Part shown: positions 27,313 through 36,766 of the stretch, piece after piece
Layout of the letters: every line of letters begins with the position of its first letter
Position numbering within the stretch: the stretch's first letter is position 1
Assembly: GCF_003130075.1 (NCBI RefSeq)
Contig: NZ_NRCW01000002.1
Location: forward strand, 248,001 to 312,000
Origin: Aggregatibacter segnis
Lineage (GTDB): Bacteria; Pseudomonadota; Gammaproteobacteria; Enterobacterales; Pasteurellaceae
DNA: 64,000 bases
Direction of reading: 5' to 3'
Program-made: the position numbers and the translations under genes
Notes under the pieces: generated by a model
The model's database searches: none
The model's input: only the letters and a program-made list of their open reading frames with translations
Told to the model about the DNA's origin: nothing

Positions 27313-28089
27313 TTACTTTTCGCAGGACTCTCCGCTCAACTGCGCAATTTCCTGTTTTAATGCATACGGCATATGCCGTGGTCCGCGTACGGCACTGACA
27401 CCGAATTGCGCCATTTTCGCGCGGGGAATAAGACGCTTATCGTATTCTTTCAGACAACGAATTTTCATCACACGATTCACCTGTAAATTATCCGTACGTT
27501 TTTGGTGATACGGAATATTCACCTCTAATACCAAACACTTATAGCGAATGGCGCCCGTAGGTTCGGTGACGTACATATACACAATGTCATCCACGGCAAT
27601 ATTGTTACTCTGCTTCCAGTAAATTTCGCCACCTTCACGCAAATCTTTCTCCACATCATAATATTTTGGATTTGCCGGCACGATCCATTCCGTATAACGG
27701 GCGATTCCAAGTTGTTTTTTCACTTGTCGGGTGGCGGTGAGATCAAAACTGGCATTTAATAAAAACAGTATGGTGTCTTTTTCTACTGAGCCATCTAACA
27801 ACACCGTCAGCCAATGATTTTTATTCATGTGGTACGCCGGTAGGAAACCTGCTTGCAGCAAAAATACGCTCAGCATTTCAGGGGAACATTTCACGTTCAT
27901 CACCGCCAATTTCCCTGCTCCGCTTAGCCCTAATGACGATTTTTCGACATTCATCACAATGGCATACCATTTTCGATTATCGGCGTGACGCAACACCGCA
28001 TAATCTGGATGGGCCTTCCACAAATATTCCGGTTTAGTGCCATATTGGGTGAAGACATAGTCGAAAATTTGTTGGGTTAGCTCAGCCAT
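27313..28089 (-). CDS. MmcQ/YjbR-type N-terminus fused to a PUA/EVE-like C-terminus
   Basis: I do not know its function. The 258-residue product divides in two. Residues about 1-115 look like the MmcQ/YjbR fold: a short helix start, YAVLRHADNRKWYAIVM, then SSLGLSGAG and the typical NKNHWLTVLLDGSV. Residues about 130-230 begin TEWIVPANPKYYDVE and include EIYWKQSNNIAVDDIVYMYV and YKCLVLEVNIPY, the pattern of EVE/PUA-like domains, which can bind modified nucleic acid bases. No signal peptide or membrane segment is seen. It faces the aldehyde dehydrogenase gene and diverges from the transporter gene. The domain calls are by eye. Confidence 0.6.
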   Translation of the reverse strand: MAELTQQIFDYVFTQYGTKPEYLWKAHPDYAVLRHADNRKWYAIVMNVEKSSLGLSGAGKLAVMNVKCSPEMLSVFLLQAGFLPAYHMNKNHWLTVLLDGSVEKDTILFLLNASFDLTATRQVKKQLGIARYTEWIVPANPKYYDVEKDLREGGEIYWKQSNNIAVDDIVYMYVTEPTGAIRYKCLVLEVNIPYHQKRTDNLQVNRVMKIRCLKEYDKRLIPRAKMAQFGVSAVRGPRHMPYALKQEIAQLSGESCEK

Positions 28090-28298
28090 TCCAGGTTCCT
28101 CTTATTACTTTGATAACATCATTTTACGCCAACTTAGCCCTCAAAATAAAAGACATTAATTTCCACATCATTATTGTGCTTTTTAGTTCAACAGGCATAT
28201 TATATTCCTTGAGAAAGGACTCAATTTAATCATATGAATAATGGATTATTCACCGCAGAGAGCAATCTCACTCTAATTAATAAACTCGGAGGAGTTAT

Positions 28299-29756
28299 AT
28301 GGAAGGGAAAACAATTGCACCAATTGAAGTAAAAATAGGCTTCAAATGGCAAGGGTTACTGCTTTCAGTGATTGTCGGGATGGCAATTTGGTTGATTCCA
28401 ATACCGGAAGGCCTTTCTGCCAAAGCATGGGGTATGCTTGCCCTGTTTGTTGCCACTATTGTAGCGATTATCGCTAAAGCCATGCCTATGGGGGCGGCAA
28501 CCTTAGTTGCGCTTGTTATTAGCGGTTTAACCGGCTTAACACCGTTATCGCCCGCCAAAGGGGAAGTGGGCATGTTATCCGGTTTCTCCAACGGAACCAT
28601 TTGGTTAATCGCCATTGCGATGTTTTTATCTCGCGCGGTCATCAAAACCGGTTTGGGAAAACGCATTGCCCTCTATTTCGTCGCACGTTTCGGTAAAAAA
28701 ATGATGGGCGTTGCTTATGGTATCGCACTAGCTGATGTGGTCATTGGTCCGGGGATTCCGTCTGCCTCTGCGCGTGGTGGCGGTATCATGTACCCAATCA
28801 TGCAATCCATTGCGGATGCCTATGATTCCAAACCGGGTCCAACTGCCAGACGTGCCGGTGCATTTCTTGCCATCGCCGTATCACAAATCGACACAATCGT
28901 GTGTACCATGTTCCTCACCGCCATGGCGGGCAACCCGTTAATCGCAGAACTTGCCAAAGGTCAAGGCGTTGAAATTACGTGGATGACTTGGTTCTTAGGT
29001 GCCATCGTACCGGGCGTTATCAGTTTGATCGTGTTGCCGTATTTCGTCTATTTAATTTATCCGCCTGAACTCAAAGACACACCGAAAATGGCAGAAATGG
29101 CGCGTGAAGAATTGCATAATATGGGGCCAATGAGCAAAGCAGAATGGATTTTAGCGCTTGATTTCATCTTATTGTTGTTCTTATGGACCGTAGGTGATTT
29201 GGTCTTCCATATTCCGGCAACAGTTTCCGCCTTTATCGGTTTGGTGATTTTGTTACTCACCAACATTATGAGTTGGAAAAATATCGTTGCCGAAACCACC
29301 GCATGGGACACCATGTTCTGGTTCGCGGTTTTGGTGATGATGGCAAATGCCTTGAATAAATACGGGGCTATTGCCTGGATTTCCAGCCATATTTCCTCCT
29401 CTGTGGGGGCATTCAGTTGGCCGGTTGCCTTTACGATTTTAGTCTTAGTGTATTTCTACACTCGCTACTTTTTCGCTTCTGCCATGGCACATATTTCAGC
29501 CATGTACTTGGCGTTCGTTGCGGCAGCCATTGCCGTTGGCACCCCACCGATTATTGCTGCTCTCGGCTTAGGTTATACCTCTACCCTCTCAATGAGCTTA
29601 ACCCAATACGCCGGCGGCCCTGGCCCAGCTCTCTATGGTTCCGGTTATAACTCAACCGGCCAATGGTGGGGCGTCAGCTTCGCCACCTCCATCGTATCAC
29701 TGATTATCTGGTTTGGTGTCGGCGGTTTATGGATGAAGCTATTAGGTTGGTGGTAA
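28299..29756 (+). CDS. DASS family dicarboxylate/citrate-type anion transporter
   Basis: Inner-membrane carrier for di- or tricarboxylates (2-oxoglutarate/malate translocator, CitT or TtdT-like). 485 residues with about 12-14 hydrophobic segments. The family elements include SNGTIWLIAIAMFLSRAV and the GPGIPSASARGGGIMYPIM loop. The C-terminal ALGLGYTSTLSMSLTQYAGG and PALYGSGY stretches are also characteristic. A strong ribosome site GGAGGAG lies 7 bases before the ATG. Specific substrate and direction (antiport or symport) are not deducible. It is a single-gene unit ending at an uptake-signal hairpin. Confidence 0.88.
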   Translation: MEGKTIAPIEVKIGFKWQGLLLSVIVGMAIWLIPIPEGLSAKAWGMLALFVATIVAIIAKAMPMGAATLVALVISGLTGLTPLSPAKGEVGMLSGFSNGTIWLIAIAMFLSRAVIKTGLGKRIALYFVARFGKKMMGVAYGIALADVVIGPGIPSASARGGGIMYPIMQSIADAYDSKPGPTARRAGAFLAIAVSQIDTIVCTMFLTAMAGNPLIAELAKGQGVEITWMTWFLGAIVPGVISLIVLPYFVYLIYPPELKDTPKMAEMAREELHNMGPMSKAEWILALDFILLLFLWTVGDLVFHIPATVSAFIGLVILLLTNIMSWKNIVAETTAWDTMFWFAVLVMMANALNKYGAIAWISSHISSSVGAFSWPVAFTILVLVYFYTRYFFASAMAHISAMYLAFVAAAIAVGTPPIIAALGLGYTSTLSMSLTQYAGGPGPALYGSGYNSTGQWWGVSFATSIVSLIIWFGVGGLWMKLLGWW

Positions 29757-29800
29757 CTATATTGCGCTTTATCGATCACCTAAAATTCTTATAAAAAAAT

Positions 29801-29834
29801 GACCGCACTTTATTTTTCAACCTAAAGTGCGGTC
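29801..29834. terminator. bidirectional uptake-signal hairpin
   Basis: GACCGCACTTTA and TAAAGTGCGGTC form a perfect 12-bp stem with a 10-base loop between the convergent transporter and truA genes, with T-rich sequence after it on the plus strand. Confidence 0.8.
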
Positions 29835-29855
29835 ACTTTTTTCAATATTTTTAAA

Positions 29856-30641
29856 TTAATCTGCGAGAAATAATGGCCCCATCGGCATTTTCGGCAATGC
29901 AAATCGGTCAGGATAAAGCACATTGACCAAATATAATCCTTCCGGTTTCGCTGTCGGTGCGGCGAGAGTACGATCTTTTTGCGCTAACAACCAAGCTAAC
30001 CATTCCACCGGTTGATTACCACACCCCACTTCAATTAAGCTCCCCACAATATTACGCACCATGTGATGCACAAAGGCGTTTGCTTGAATATCCACGACAA
30101 TATATTGCCCCAGACGGCTCACGTTTAAATGATGTACATTGCGCCATGGCGTGTTGGATTGACATTGTGCAGCACGGAAAGAACTGAAATCATTTTCACC
30201 GAGCAACGCTTGCCCCGCTTGGTACATTAATTGATGATCGAGTTCCAAATGACAATGCGTCACGCCTTGCGGCAAAATGGCTGAACGCAGTTTGTTGCAA
30301 TATAAAATGTAACGATAACGGCGGGCGATGGCGCTAAAACGGGCATGAAAATCATCATCAACCACTTTCGCCCATCGCACAGCAATATCATCAGGTAAAT
30401 TGGCGTTGACACCAAAACTCCAGGCTTTTTCAGGACGATTGGCTGTTGTTTCAAAATGGATCACCTGCCCTGTGGCATGTACGCCGGAATCCGTACGACC
30501 TGCACAGAAAATACTGATGCCTTCATTGGCAACAGTGGAAATCGCCCGCTCCAATTCAGCCTGTACGCTGGCTACTTTTTCTTGTTTCTGCCAACCGAAA
30601 TACCGTTTTCCGTCGTATTCCACACCTAATGCAATTTTCAT
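29856..30641 (-). CDS. truA: tRNA pseudouridine synthase A
   Basis: Makes pseudouridine at positions 38-40 of the tRNA anticodon arm. From the ATG at 30641 it is 261 residues; the longer frame from 30659 adds six. The catalytic aspartate D51 lies in [19 protein letters not shown]. Near the C-terminus, [17 protein letters not shown] is the RNA-binding stretch. Its upstream region is shared with the divergent fhu operon. Confidence 0.95.
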   Translation of the reverse strand: MKIALGVEYDGKRYFGWQKQEKVASVQAELERAISTVANEGISIFCAGRTDSGVHATGQVIHFETTANRPEKAWSFGVNANLPDDIAVRWAKVVDDDFHARFSAIARRYRYILYCNKLRSAILPQGVTHCHLELDHQLMYQAGQALLGENDFSSFRAAQCQSNTPWRNVHHLNVSRLGQYIVVDIQANAFVHHMVRNIVGSLIEVGCGNQPVEWLAWLLAQKDRTLAAPTAKPEGLYLVNVLYPDRFALPKMPMGPLFLAD

Positions 30642-30758
30642 GTTTTCCCTTAATTTCATTCAAACGGGCGACATTATAGCAAGGCTTGCGGCTTGAAAAA
30701 ACGCCCGCGAAAACAACCGCACTTTACCCGCCTGAAACAATTCAGCGTTTAAATTGAA

Positions 30759-30775
30759 ATGAAAATAGTTTTCAT
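30759..30775. promoter_or_regulatory. Fur-box-like dyad before the fhu operon
   Basis: ATGAAAATAGTTTTCAT is a perfect 7-3-7 palindrome that resembles the Fur consensus half-sites. It lies 51-67 bases before the fhuC start. An iron-uptake operon behind a Fur site is expected; binding itself is an inference. Confidence 0.6.
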
Positions 30776-30825
30776 ATAAGATTGCGTGACTTTTGACAAC
30801 CGACTAAATAAGCCGTGGTGAAACC

Positions 30826-31590
30826 GTGTTCCAACTTGATCAGATTTCTTTTCGCATTCCGCAGCGTACCTTGCTCTTTCCCACTTCATTAACGTTTGAT
30901 GCCGGCAAGGTGTACGGTTTGATCGGGCATAACGGTTCCGGTAAATCCACCTTAATCAAATTAATGGCGCGTCAGACCCAACTGTCCGGCGGTTCGATTT
31001 TGTTGGACGGCAAAGATATTGCGCACTGGAACCAACGAGAATTTGCCAAACGGGTCGCCTATCTGCCGCAACATCTGCCCGCCGCCACCAATTTAACCGC
31101 GCGCGAATTAATCGGCATGGGACGTTATGCGTGGAACGGGCTGTTCGGACGCCAAACGGCGGCGGATAAACAGGCGATCGCCGAAGCGTTGCGCCTGACC
31201 CACACGGAAAAATTTGCCGATCAGCTGGTGGATACGCTGTCCGGCGGCGAACGCTCGCGCATTTGGCTCGCCATGCTGTTGGCGCAGCAAAGCCGTTTTC
31301 TGCTGTTGGACGAACCGCTCGCCGCGTTGGATATTGCGCACCAAGTGGAAGTTATGCAGTTAGTGCATCAATTAAGTCGCGATTTGGGGCTGGGCGTGGT
31401 GATCGTGATTCACGACATCAATCTGGCGGCGCGTTTTTGCGATCATTTGGTGGCGCTGCACAGCGGCAAACTGCTGGCGCAGGGCGACGCGCAGCAAATC
31501 GTCACCCCGCCGTCGTTGGAGGCGATTTACGGCATTCGGCTGAACGTGATCCCGCACCCACAAACCCAACGTCCGGTGAGTTTTTATTAA
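30826..31590 (+). CDS. fhuC: ferric hydroxamate-type ABC transporter ATPase
   Basis: ATPase of a siderophore importer. 254 residues with Walker A GHNGSGKST (34-42), the Q-loop VAYLPQHL, signature LSGGERSRIWLAML, Walker B FLLLDEPLAALD and the switch histidine in VIHDINLA. The start is a GTG at 30826 with only a weak ribosome site, and no ATG offers a full-length alternative. The coding sequence from about 30880 is strikingly GC-rich compared with truA. fhuD starts 1 base after the stop. Confidence 0.9.
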   Translation: MFQLDQISFRIPQRTLLFPTSLTFDAGKVYGLIGHNGSGKSTLIKLMARQTQLSGGSILLDGKDIAHWNQREFAKRVAYLPQHLPAATNLTARELIGMGRYAWNGLFGRQTAADKQAIAEALRLTHTEKFADQLVDTLSGGERSRIWLAMLLAQQSRFLLLDEPLAALDIAHQVEVMQLVHQLSRDLGLGVVIVIHDINLAARFCDHLVALHSGKLLAQGDAQQIVTPPSLEAIYGIRLNVIPHPQTQRPVSFY

Positions 31591-31591
31591 A

Positions 31592-32476
31592 ATGCGTAAA
31601 TTATTAAAAACACTGCTCGGAATGACCGCACTTTTAGTGCACAGCGTGCTATTTGCCGCGTCGCATAACGGCTACGCCACGGTGGATTGGACGGTGGCGG
31701 AAACCCTCATTGCATTGGGCGAACCGCCGCTCGCGGTGGGCGATATGCAAAGTTATCAAACTTGGGTCAAGCAACCTGAATTGCCGAAAACTACCGTCGA
31801 TTTAGGCGTTCGTTTGCAGCCGAATTTAGAACTTATCGCCACCTTGTCACATTCTGTCGATGACCTGAATTTAGTTTTCATTAACAGCAATTTTTATGCG
31901 TCACTCAATAATTTACTGCGTCCTTATGCGCAAGTGCATAACGTAGATTTTTATCAGGCGGGCGACGCGTGGCAAAACGTGCTGAACGCCACCCGAACTA
32001 TCGGGCAAATTATCGGCAAACCGCAGGCGGTGCAACAACTGCTAGCGCAATATGAACAAGACGTGCAACGGCTGAAAACAGAATTAAGCGCCTTTACCGC
32101 TCGCCCGCTCGCCTTGCTGCAATTTATCGATACCCGTCACCTGCGCATTTACGGCGAAAACAGTCTGTTCGGCGCAGTGGCGAAACAACTCGGCTTCCGC
32201 AACGCCTATCTGCCGGAGGTGAATTACTGGGGTTTTCAGAATATCGAAATCACCGAACTCGCCAAACTGCCGCCGAACACTCGTTTTGTGATCGTCAAAC
32301 CTTATCCCGCCAACATTGCCAGCGCGCTCACGCATAATACGCTGTGGCAACATTTGCCGATGACCAGAGAAGCGTTGATTCTGCCGGCGGTGTGGTCGTT
32401 CGGCGCGATTCCATCGGCACTGCGTTTCGCCCATGTGTTTGCCGATGGCTTACTGCACGGAGGTGACGCATGGTAA
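31592..32476 (+). CDS. fhuD: periplasmic ferric siderophore-binding protein
   Basis: Receives ferric hydroxamates in the periplasm. 294 residues; the signal peptide MRKLLKTLLGMTALLVHSVL runs up to about FAAS. An uptake signal (GACCGCACTTTT) encodes part of that signal peptide. The lobes show VDWTVAETLIALGEPPLAVG, the long connecting helix region, and YWGFQNIEITELAKLP, as in FhuD. Its end overlaps fhuB by 7 bases, so translation is coupled. Confidence 0.88.
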   Translation: MRKLLKTLLGMTALLVHSVLFAASHNGYATVDWTVAETLIALGEPPLAVGDMQSYQTWVKQPELPKTTVDLGVRLQPNLELIATLSHSVDDLNLVFINSNFYASLNNLLRPYAQVHNVDFYQAGDAWQNVLNATRTIGQIIGKPQAVQQLLAQYEQDVQRLKTELSAFTARPLALLQFIDTRHLRIYGENSLFGAVAKQLGFRNAYLPEVNYWGFQNIEITELAKLPPNTRFVIVKPYPANIASALTHNTLWQHLPMTREALILPAVWSFGAIPSALRFAHVFADGLLHGGDAW

Positions 32477-34440
32477 ACCGCGCCGCATTATTGATTGTCG
32501 TGTTGAGCGTGATTTTCGTCGCGCTCGGCGCATTCTTACTGCACCTGCAACTGCCGCCCGATGCGGCACTGACCGATTTATTGCGCGCCGGCGATTCGCT
32601 GCCGTTATTGTTGGTGCAAAGCTATACTCTGCCGCGCATTAGCATCGCGTTACTCGCCGGCGGCGGGCTGGCGTTCGCCGCGTTATTGTTGCAACAAGTG
32701 ATGAGCAATCCGCTCGCCTCCGACAACACCCTCGGTATCAGCGGCGGCGCGCAGTTCGGGCTGTTTTTAAGCGCTATTTTCGCGCCGCAGTTATTGGAAT
32801 ACGGCAGCGGCTTAATCGCGTTGCTCGGCGCGAGCTTGAGTTTATTGTTGGTGATGAGCTTGTCGCTGCGCAAAACCATGTCGCCGTTATTGTTAATTTT
32901 GGCGGGCTTGGTGGTTAATTTATATTTCGGCGCGTTCACCGGCATGATGATGTTATTTTATCCGGAAGAATCGCGCGGCTTGGCGCAATGGGGCGCCGGC
33001 TCATTGGTGCAGGAAAGCTGGCGCGACAGCAAGTGGCTGCTGGCGCAAAGTGCGGTCGGTTTTTGCCTTGTTTTTTCATTTATCCGCCCGCTCACCATTC
33101 TGACCTTGAACGACAGCAACGCGCAGAGCCTCGGTGTGCCGGTGGGCAAATTGCGCCTGTTTGCGGTGATCGTCAGCGCGTATTTAATCGCCGCCGTGGT
33201 CAGCGCGGTGGGTATGCTCGGTTTCATCGGCTTGGCGGCGGCAACCATTGTGCGCCAGCTCGGCGTGCGCACTTTAGCGTGGCAGTTAATTTCGGCATTT
33301 TTGGTGGGCGCGTTGTTATTGGCGATCACCGATTTATTCCTACAACTACTTAATTTTTATACGCAACTCAGTTTCCCGACCGGCGCAGTCACCGCCTTAT
33401 TAGGCACGCCGTTATTGCTGTGGCTGATGTTCCGCGCGTTGCCACACAGCGGACGGCTAACCGGCGAGGAACGGAAAAAACAACGCCGATTTCGACCGTA
33501 CTTTACTTGGCTGCTGATTATGCTGTTCGCCGTCAGTTTGTGGCTGGCGCTGAATGTAGGCAAAAGCGCGTTCGATCAGTGGTCGGTGCTGGATTTAAAT
33601 CACCCGTTTGCGCCGGAAATCCTCAATCTGCGCTATCCGCGCATTTTAATCTCGCTGTGCGCCGGCATTTTGCTGTCCGTTGCCGGCGTGTTATTGCAGC
33701 GCCTGACCTTAAACCCAATGGCAAGCCCGGAATTATTGGGCGTGTCTTCCGGCGCGAGTATGGGGATTTTGCTGCTATTGTTCGTGTTTTCCGCCCAGCA
33801 GCCGCTGTGGTTCTGGCTGGCGGGCATCGGCGGCGGGCTGGTCGCCCTGTTGATTTTATCCGCGATTAATCGCCGCAACGGTATGTTGCCGGAAAAAGTG
33901 TTGCTGACCGGTATCAGTTTGTCCGCGCTGTTCGACACCTTACAACGGATTGCGATTGCCAGCGGCGATCCGCGCACCAATCAACTGATCGCGTGGACTT
34001 CCGGCTCGACGCAAAACACCACGCCGGAACTTGCCGTGCCGTTTATGGGGTTGAGCCTTGTTCTGCTAGCGGGCAGTTTATTGTTCAGCCGTTGGCTGGA
34101 ATTGTTGAGCCTGCAAGCGCCAATGGCGCAGGCTTTAGGCTTGAACTTAAAACGTGCGCGCCTGCTGCTGATTTTATTCAGCGCCGTGCTGACCGCACTT
34201 GCCACGCTGATGATCGGTCCGTTAAGTTTTATCGGGTTGTTAGTGCCGCATCTGACTTATTCCTTAGGCGTGCACAAAGCCAAGGCGCAACTGCTGATTT
34301 CCGCTTTGTTAGGCGGCACGATTATGTTGCTGGCGGATTGGTTCGGGCGGCAAATTTTGTTTCCGTACGAAATTCCGGCGGGCTTGGTCGCCACCCTACT
34401 CGGCGGCACTTATTTCTTGTTCATGATACGGAAAATTTAA
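32470..34440 (+). CDS. fhuB: fused double-domain siderophore permease
   Basis: Inner-membrane permease of the FhuBCD importer. 656 residues carry two FecCD repeats, each with its own LPRISIALLAGGGLAFAA- or YPRILISLCAGILLSVAG-like segment and a GFIGLA or SFIGLLVPH motif near the end. This duplication is the hallmark of FhuB. Base composition is among the most GC-rich of the window. Two uptake signals (near 33048 and 34190) are present, so the gene has been in a Pasteurellaceae genome for some time or came from a relative. Confidence 0.92.
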   Translation: MVNRAALLIVVLSVIFVALGAFLLHLQLPPDAALTDLLRAGDSLPLLLVQSYTLPRISIALLAGGGLAFAALLLQQVMSNPLASDNTLGISGGAQFGLFLSAIFAPQLLEYGSGLIALLGASLSLLLVMSLSLRKTMSPLLLILAGLVVNLYFGAFTGMMMLFYPEESRGLAQWGAGSLVQESWRDSKWLLAQSAVGFCLVFSFIRPLTILTLNDSNAQSLGVPVGKLRLFAVIVSAYLIAAVVSAVGMLGFIGLAAATIVRQLGVRTLAWQLISAFLVGALLLAITDLFLQLLNFYTQLSFPTGAVTALLGTPLLLWLMFRALPHSGRLTGEERKKQRRFRPYFTWLLIMLFAVSLWLALNVGKSAFDQWSVLDLNHPFAPEILNLRYPRILISLCAGILLSVAGVLLQRLTLNPMASPELLGVSSGASMGILLLLFVFSAQQPLWFWLAGIGGGLVALLILSAINRRNGMLPEKVLLTGISLSALFDTLQRIAIASGDPRTNQLIAWTSGSTQNTTPELAVPFMGLSLVLLAGSLLFSRWLELLSLQAPMAQALGLNLKRARLLLILFSAVLTALATLMIGPLSFIGLLVPHLTYSLGVHKAKAQLLISALLGGTIMLLADWFGRQILFPYEIPAGLVATLLGGTYFLFMIRKI

Positions 34441-34558
34441 TCCGCCACAGGAATTTTTATGGTAAACCCGTTCTGCGCCAAACACACAACGCGGCTTGCC
34501 GAAAATGTAAATGTAGTTTGACGACTACGCAATTTAACTTTTATTTAGGAGCATTTTT

Positions 34559-36730
34559 ATGCAAAAAACCTTTATGTGCACCACGATCGCAAGTGCAGTG
34601 CTTTTTGCGCTTAATTTCGCTTATGCGCAAGAATCAACCCAAAGCGAACAATTGGAGGCGATCGAAATCAGTGCGGACGCTTCCTATGACGGCTTAAGCA
34701 AAGAATTTGCCGGCGGACAGGTTGCCGCCGGAAGCCGTGTCGGTATTTTAGGCAACAAAGCCAATTTGGAAAATCCGTACTCGACGACCAGCTACACCAA
34801 TAAATTCATTCAGGACAAACAAGCCCGCAGCGTGGCGGACGTGCTCAAAAACGATCCGACCGTTCGGGTGGCGCGCGGCTTTGGTAATTTTCAGGAAGCC
34901 TATTTTATGCGCGGTTTCATTACCAACTCCGATGACATTTTATATAACGGCTTATACGGCTTATTACCGCGCCAATATATCGCCTCCGAAATGTTCGAGC
35001 GGGTTGATGTGCAACGCGGCGCGTCGGCATTCTTAAACGGCATGGCGCCGGGAGGCGGCTCTATCGGCGGCACGATTGCCTTAATGCCGAAACGTGCACC
35101 GCAAGAAGATTTAAACCGTTTAAACATCGGTTACAGTTCCAGTGAACGCACCAACGTCGGCGCGGATATTTCCCGTCGTTTTGGTGATAACAAAGAATTC
35201 GGCGTGCGTTTAAATGTGGCGCATACGGAAGGCGAAAGCGAAATTGATCACGACAATGCGCGTAATACCATGTTCCACCTCGGCTTGGACTGGAAAGGTG
35301 AACAAGCTCGCGTATCCGCCGACTTAGGCTATCAAAAAAATAATCTGAGCGGCACACGCCCAAGCATCACCTTATCCGGTGTCAGCAGCGTACCGGCGGC
35401 ACCAAAAGCCACCTCAAACTGGGCGCAACGCTGGACTTATTCCGACGAACGCGACGTATTCGGTACCGTGCGGGCGGAATATGATTTCCTACCGAACTTA
35501 ACCGGCTATGCCGCTTACGGTTTCCGCGACGGTAAAGAAGAAAACGTATTAGCCAACCTTACCGTACGAGACGTAAACGGTGACGGCACGGAATATCGTT
35601 TTGACAATGCGCGTCGCAATATTATCCATACTGGCGAAGTGGGCGTAAAAGGTTCCTTTGCAACCGGTGCGGTAGATCATGGAGTTGTGCTTGCCGCTAA
35701 TCGTTATCAGGAAAAACGCAAAAATGCCTATGTCATGGACTGGCAGAATACTTTTGCCACCAATTTATATCGTCCGACTTACATTAACGGCATTAGCTAT
35801 TCCGCCAATGCGCTAAAAGGTAACGATCTTGCTTCGCCGGCATTGACCGACCGCGTTGTCTTAAACAGCGTGGCGCTTGCCGATACGCTATCGTTCTTGG
35901 ATAAAACTTTACAAGTTACCCTTGGCGCACGTTGGCAACAGCTTTATACGCAAAACTTCGCTTATAATACCGGCGCGTTGAATCAACGTTATAAAGAAGT
36001 GCACGTCAGCCCAAGCCTCGGCGTAGTTTACCGTTTCACGCCGGAAATATCCGCGTATGCTAACTATATTGAAAGTTTGGCGCAAGGCGAAACCGCACCG
36101 TCAACCGCACGCAACCAAGGTGATATGCTCAGCCCGTACGTTTCCAAACAGAAAGAAATTGGCGTGAAATATGAATCGCAAAGCGGTTTCGGCGCAAGTT
36201 TAGCCTTGTTCTCAACGGAAAAACCGCGCGGTTATGTAGATGAAAATCTGATTTTCAGCGAAAAAGGGAAAGATCGTCACAACGGCGCTGAAATCAATGT
36301 GTACGGTCAAGTAACCGACAATGTACGCTTGTTAGGCGGCGCCACTTTCTTACACGCTAAACAACGCAACACTGGTTCTGCCGATACGGACGGCAAATAC
36401 ACTATCGGCGTACCGAAATTCCAAGCCAACCTCGGCGCAGAATGGGACGTTCCGGCATTGCAAGGTTTAACCTTAGAATCTCGCCTGACTTACACCGGAT
36501 CCAGCTACGCCAATGCGCAAAACACGCTTAAAGTGGGCGACTGGACGCGCGTGGATGTCGGCGCACGCTATATCGTGATGTTGGGCAACACGCCGGTAAC
36601 CTTGCGCGCCCGCATTGACAATTTGGCGAATAAAAAATACTGGGAATCCGCCGGCGGCTATCCGGGTCAAGGCTACCTTGTATCCGGCGCACCGCGCACA
36701 TTCTCATTCAACGCGTCATTTGATTTCTAA
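34559..36730 (+). CDS. fhuA: TonB-dependent ferric siderophore receptor
   Basis: Outer-membrane gate for a siderophore. 723 residues with signal peptide ending near LNFAYA. The plug has SVADVLKNDPTVRVARGFGN, YFMRGFITNSDDILYNGLYG and ERVDVQRGASAFLNGM. The barrel ends FNASFDF, and the C-terminal stretch RIDNLANKKYW is typical of siderophore receptors. ATG with TTTAGGAG 9 bases upstream. Less GC-rich than fhuB. It is 118 bases after fhuB; that gap holds only a 20-codon ORF without support. The ligand is inferred from the fhuCDB neighbours. Confidence 0.85.
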   Translation: MQKTFMCTTIASAVLFALNFAYAQESTQSEQLEAIEISADASYDGLSKEFAGGQVAAGSRVGILGNKANLENPYSTTSYTNKFIQDKQARSVADVLKNDPTVRVARGFGNFQEAYFMRGFITNSDDILYNGLYGLLPRQYIASEMFERVDVQRGASAFLNGMAPGGGSIGGTIALMPKRAPQEDLNRLNIGYSSSERTNVGADISRRFGDNKEFGVRLNVAHTEGESEIDHDNARNTMFHLGLDWKGEQARVSADLGYQKNNLSGTRPSITLSGVSSVPAAPKATSNWAQRWTYSDERDVFGTVRAEYDFLPNLTGYAAYGFRDGKEENVLANLTVRDVNGDGTEYRFDNARRNIIHTGEVGVKGSFATGAVDHGVVLAANRYQEKRKNAYVMDWQNTFATNLYRPTYINGISYSANALKGNDLASPALTDRVVLNSVALADTLSFLDKTLQVTLGARWQQLYTQNFAYNTGALNQRYKEVHVSPSLGVVYRFTPEISAYANYIESLAQGETAPSTARNQGDMLSPYVSKQKEIGVKYESQSGFGASLALFSTEKPRGYVDENLIFSEKGKDRHNGAEINVYGQVTDNVRLLGGATFLHAKQRNTGSADTDGKYTIGVPKFQANLGAEWDVPALQGLTLESRLTYTGSSYANAQNTLKVGDWTRVDVGARYIVMLGNTPVTLRARIDNLANKKYWESAGGYPGQGYLVSGAPRTFSFNASFDF

Positions 36731-36734
36731 GCAA

Positions 36735-36766
36735 AAGGGTCGGTTAAAACCGACCCTTATTATTTT
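36735..36766 (+). terminator. intrinsic terminator after the siderophore receptor
   Basis: AAGGGTCGGT, a TAAA loop and ACCGACCCTT form a perfect 10-bp stem followed by ATTATTTTTAT, 4 bases after the stop codon. Confidence 0.88.

Noticed and set aside
32988..33353. Long alternative-frame ORFs within fhuB
   Set aside because: Same cause: high third-position GC removes stops in other frames.
34459..34521. A 20-codon ORF between fhuB and the receptor gene
   Set aside because: Too short, no ribosome site, no family resemblance.
33993..34697. A 234-codon ORF across the fhuB end and the receptor start
   Set aside because: It is a by-product of GC-rich sequence, overlaps two well-supported genes and matches no family I know.
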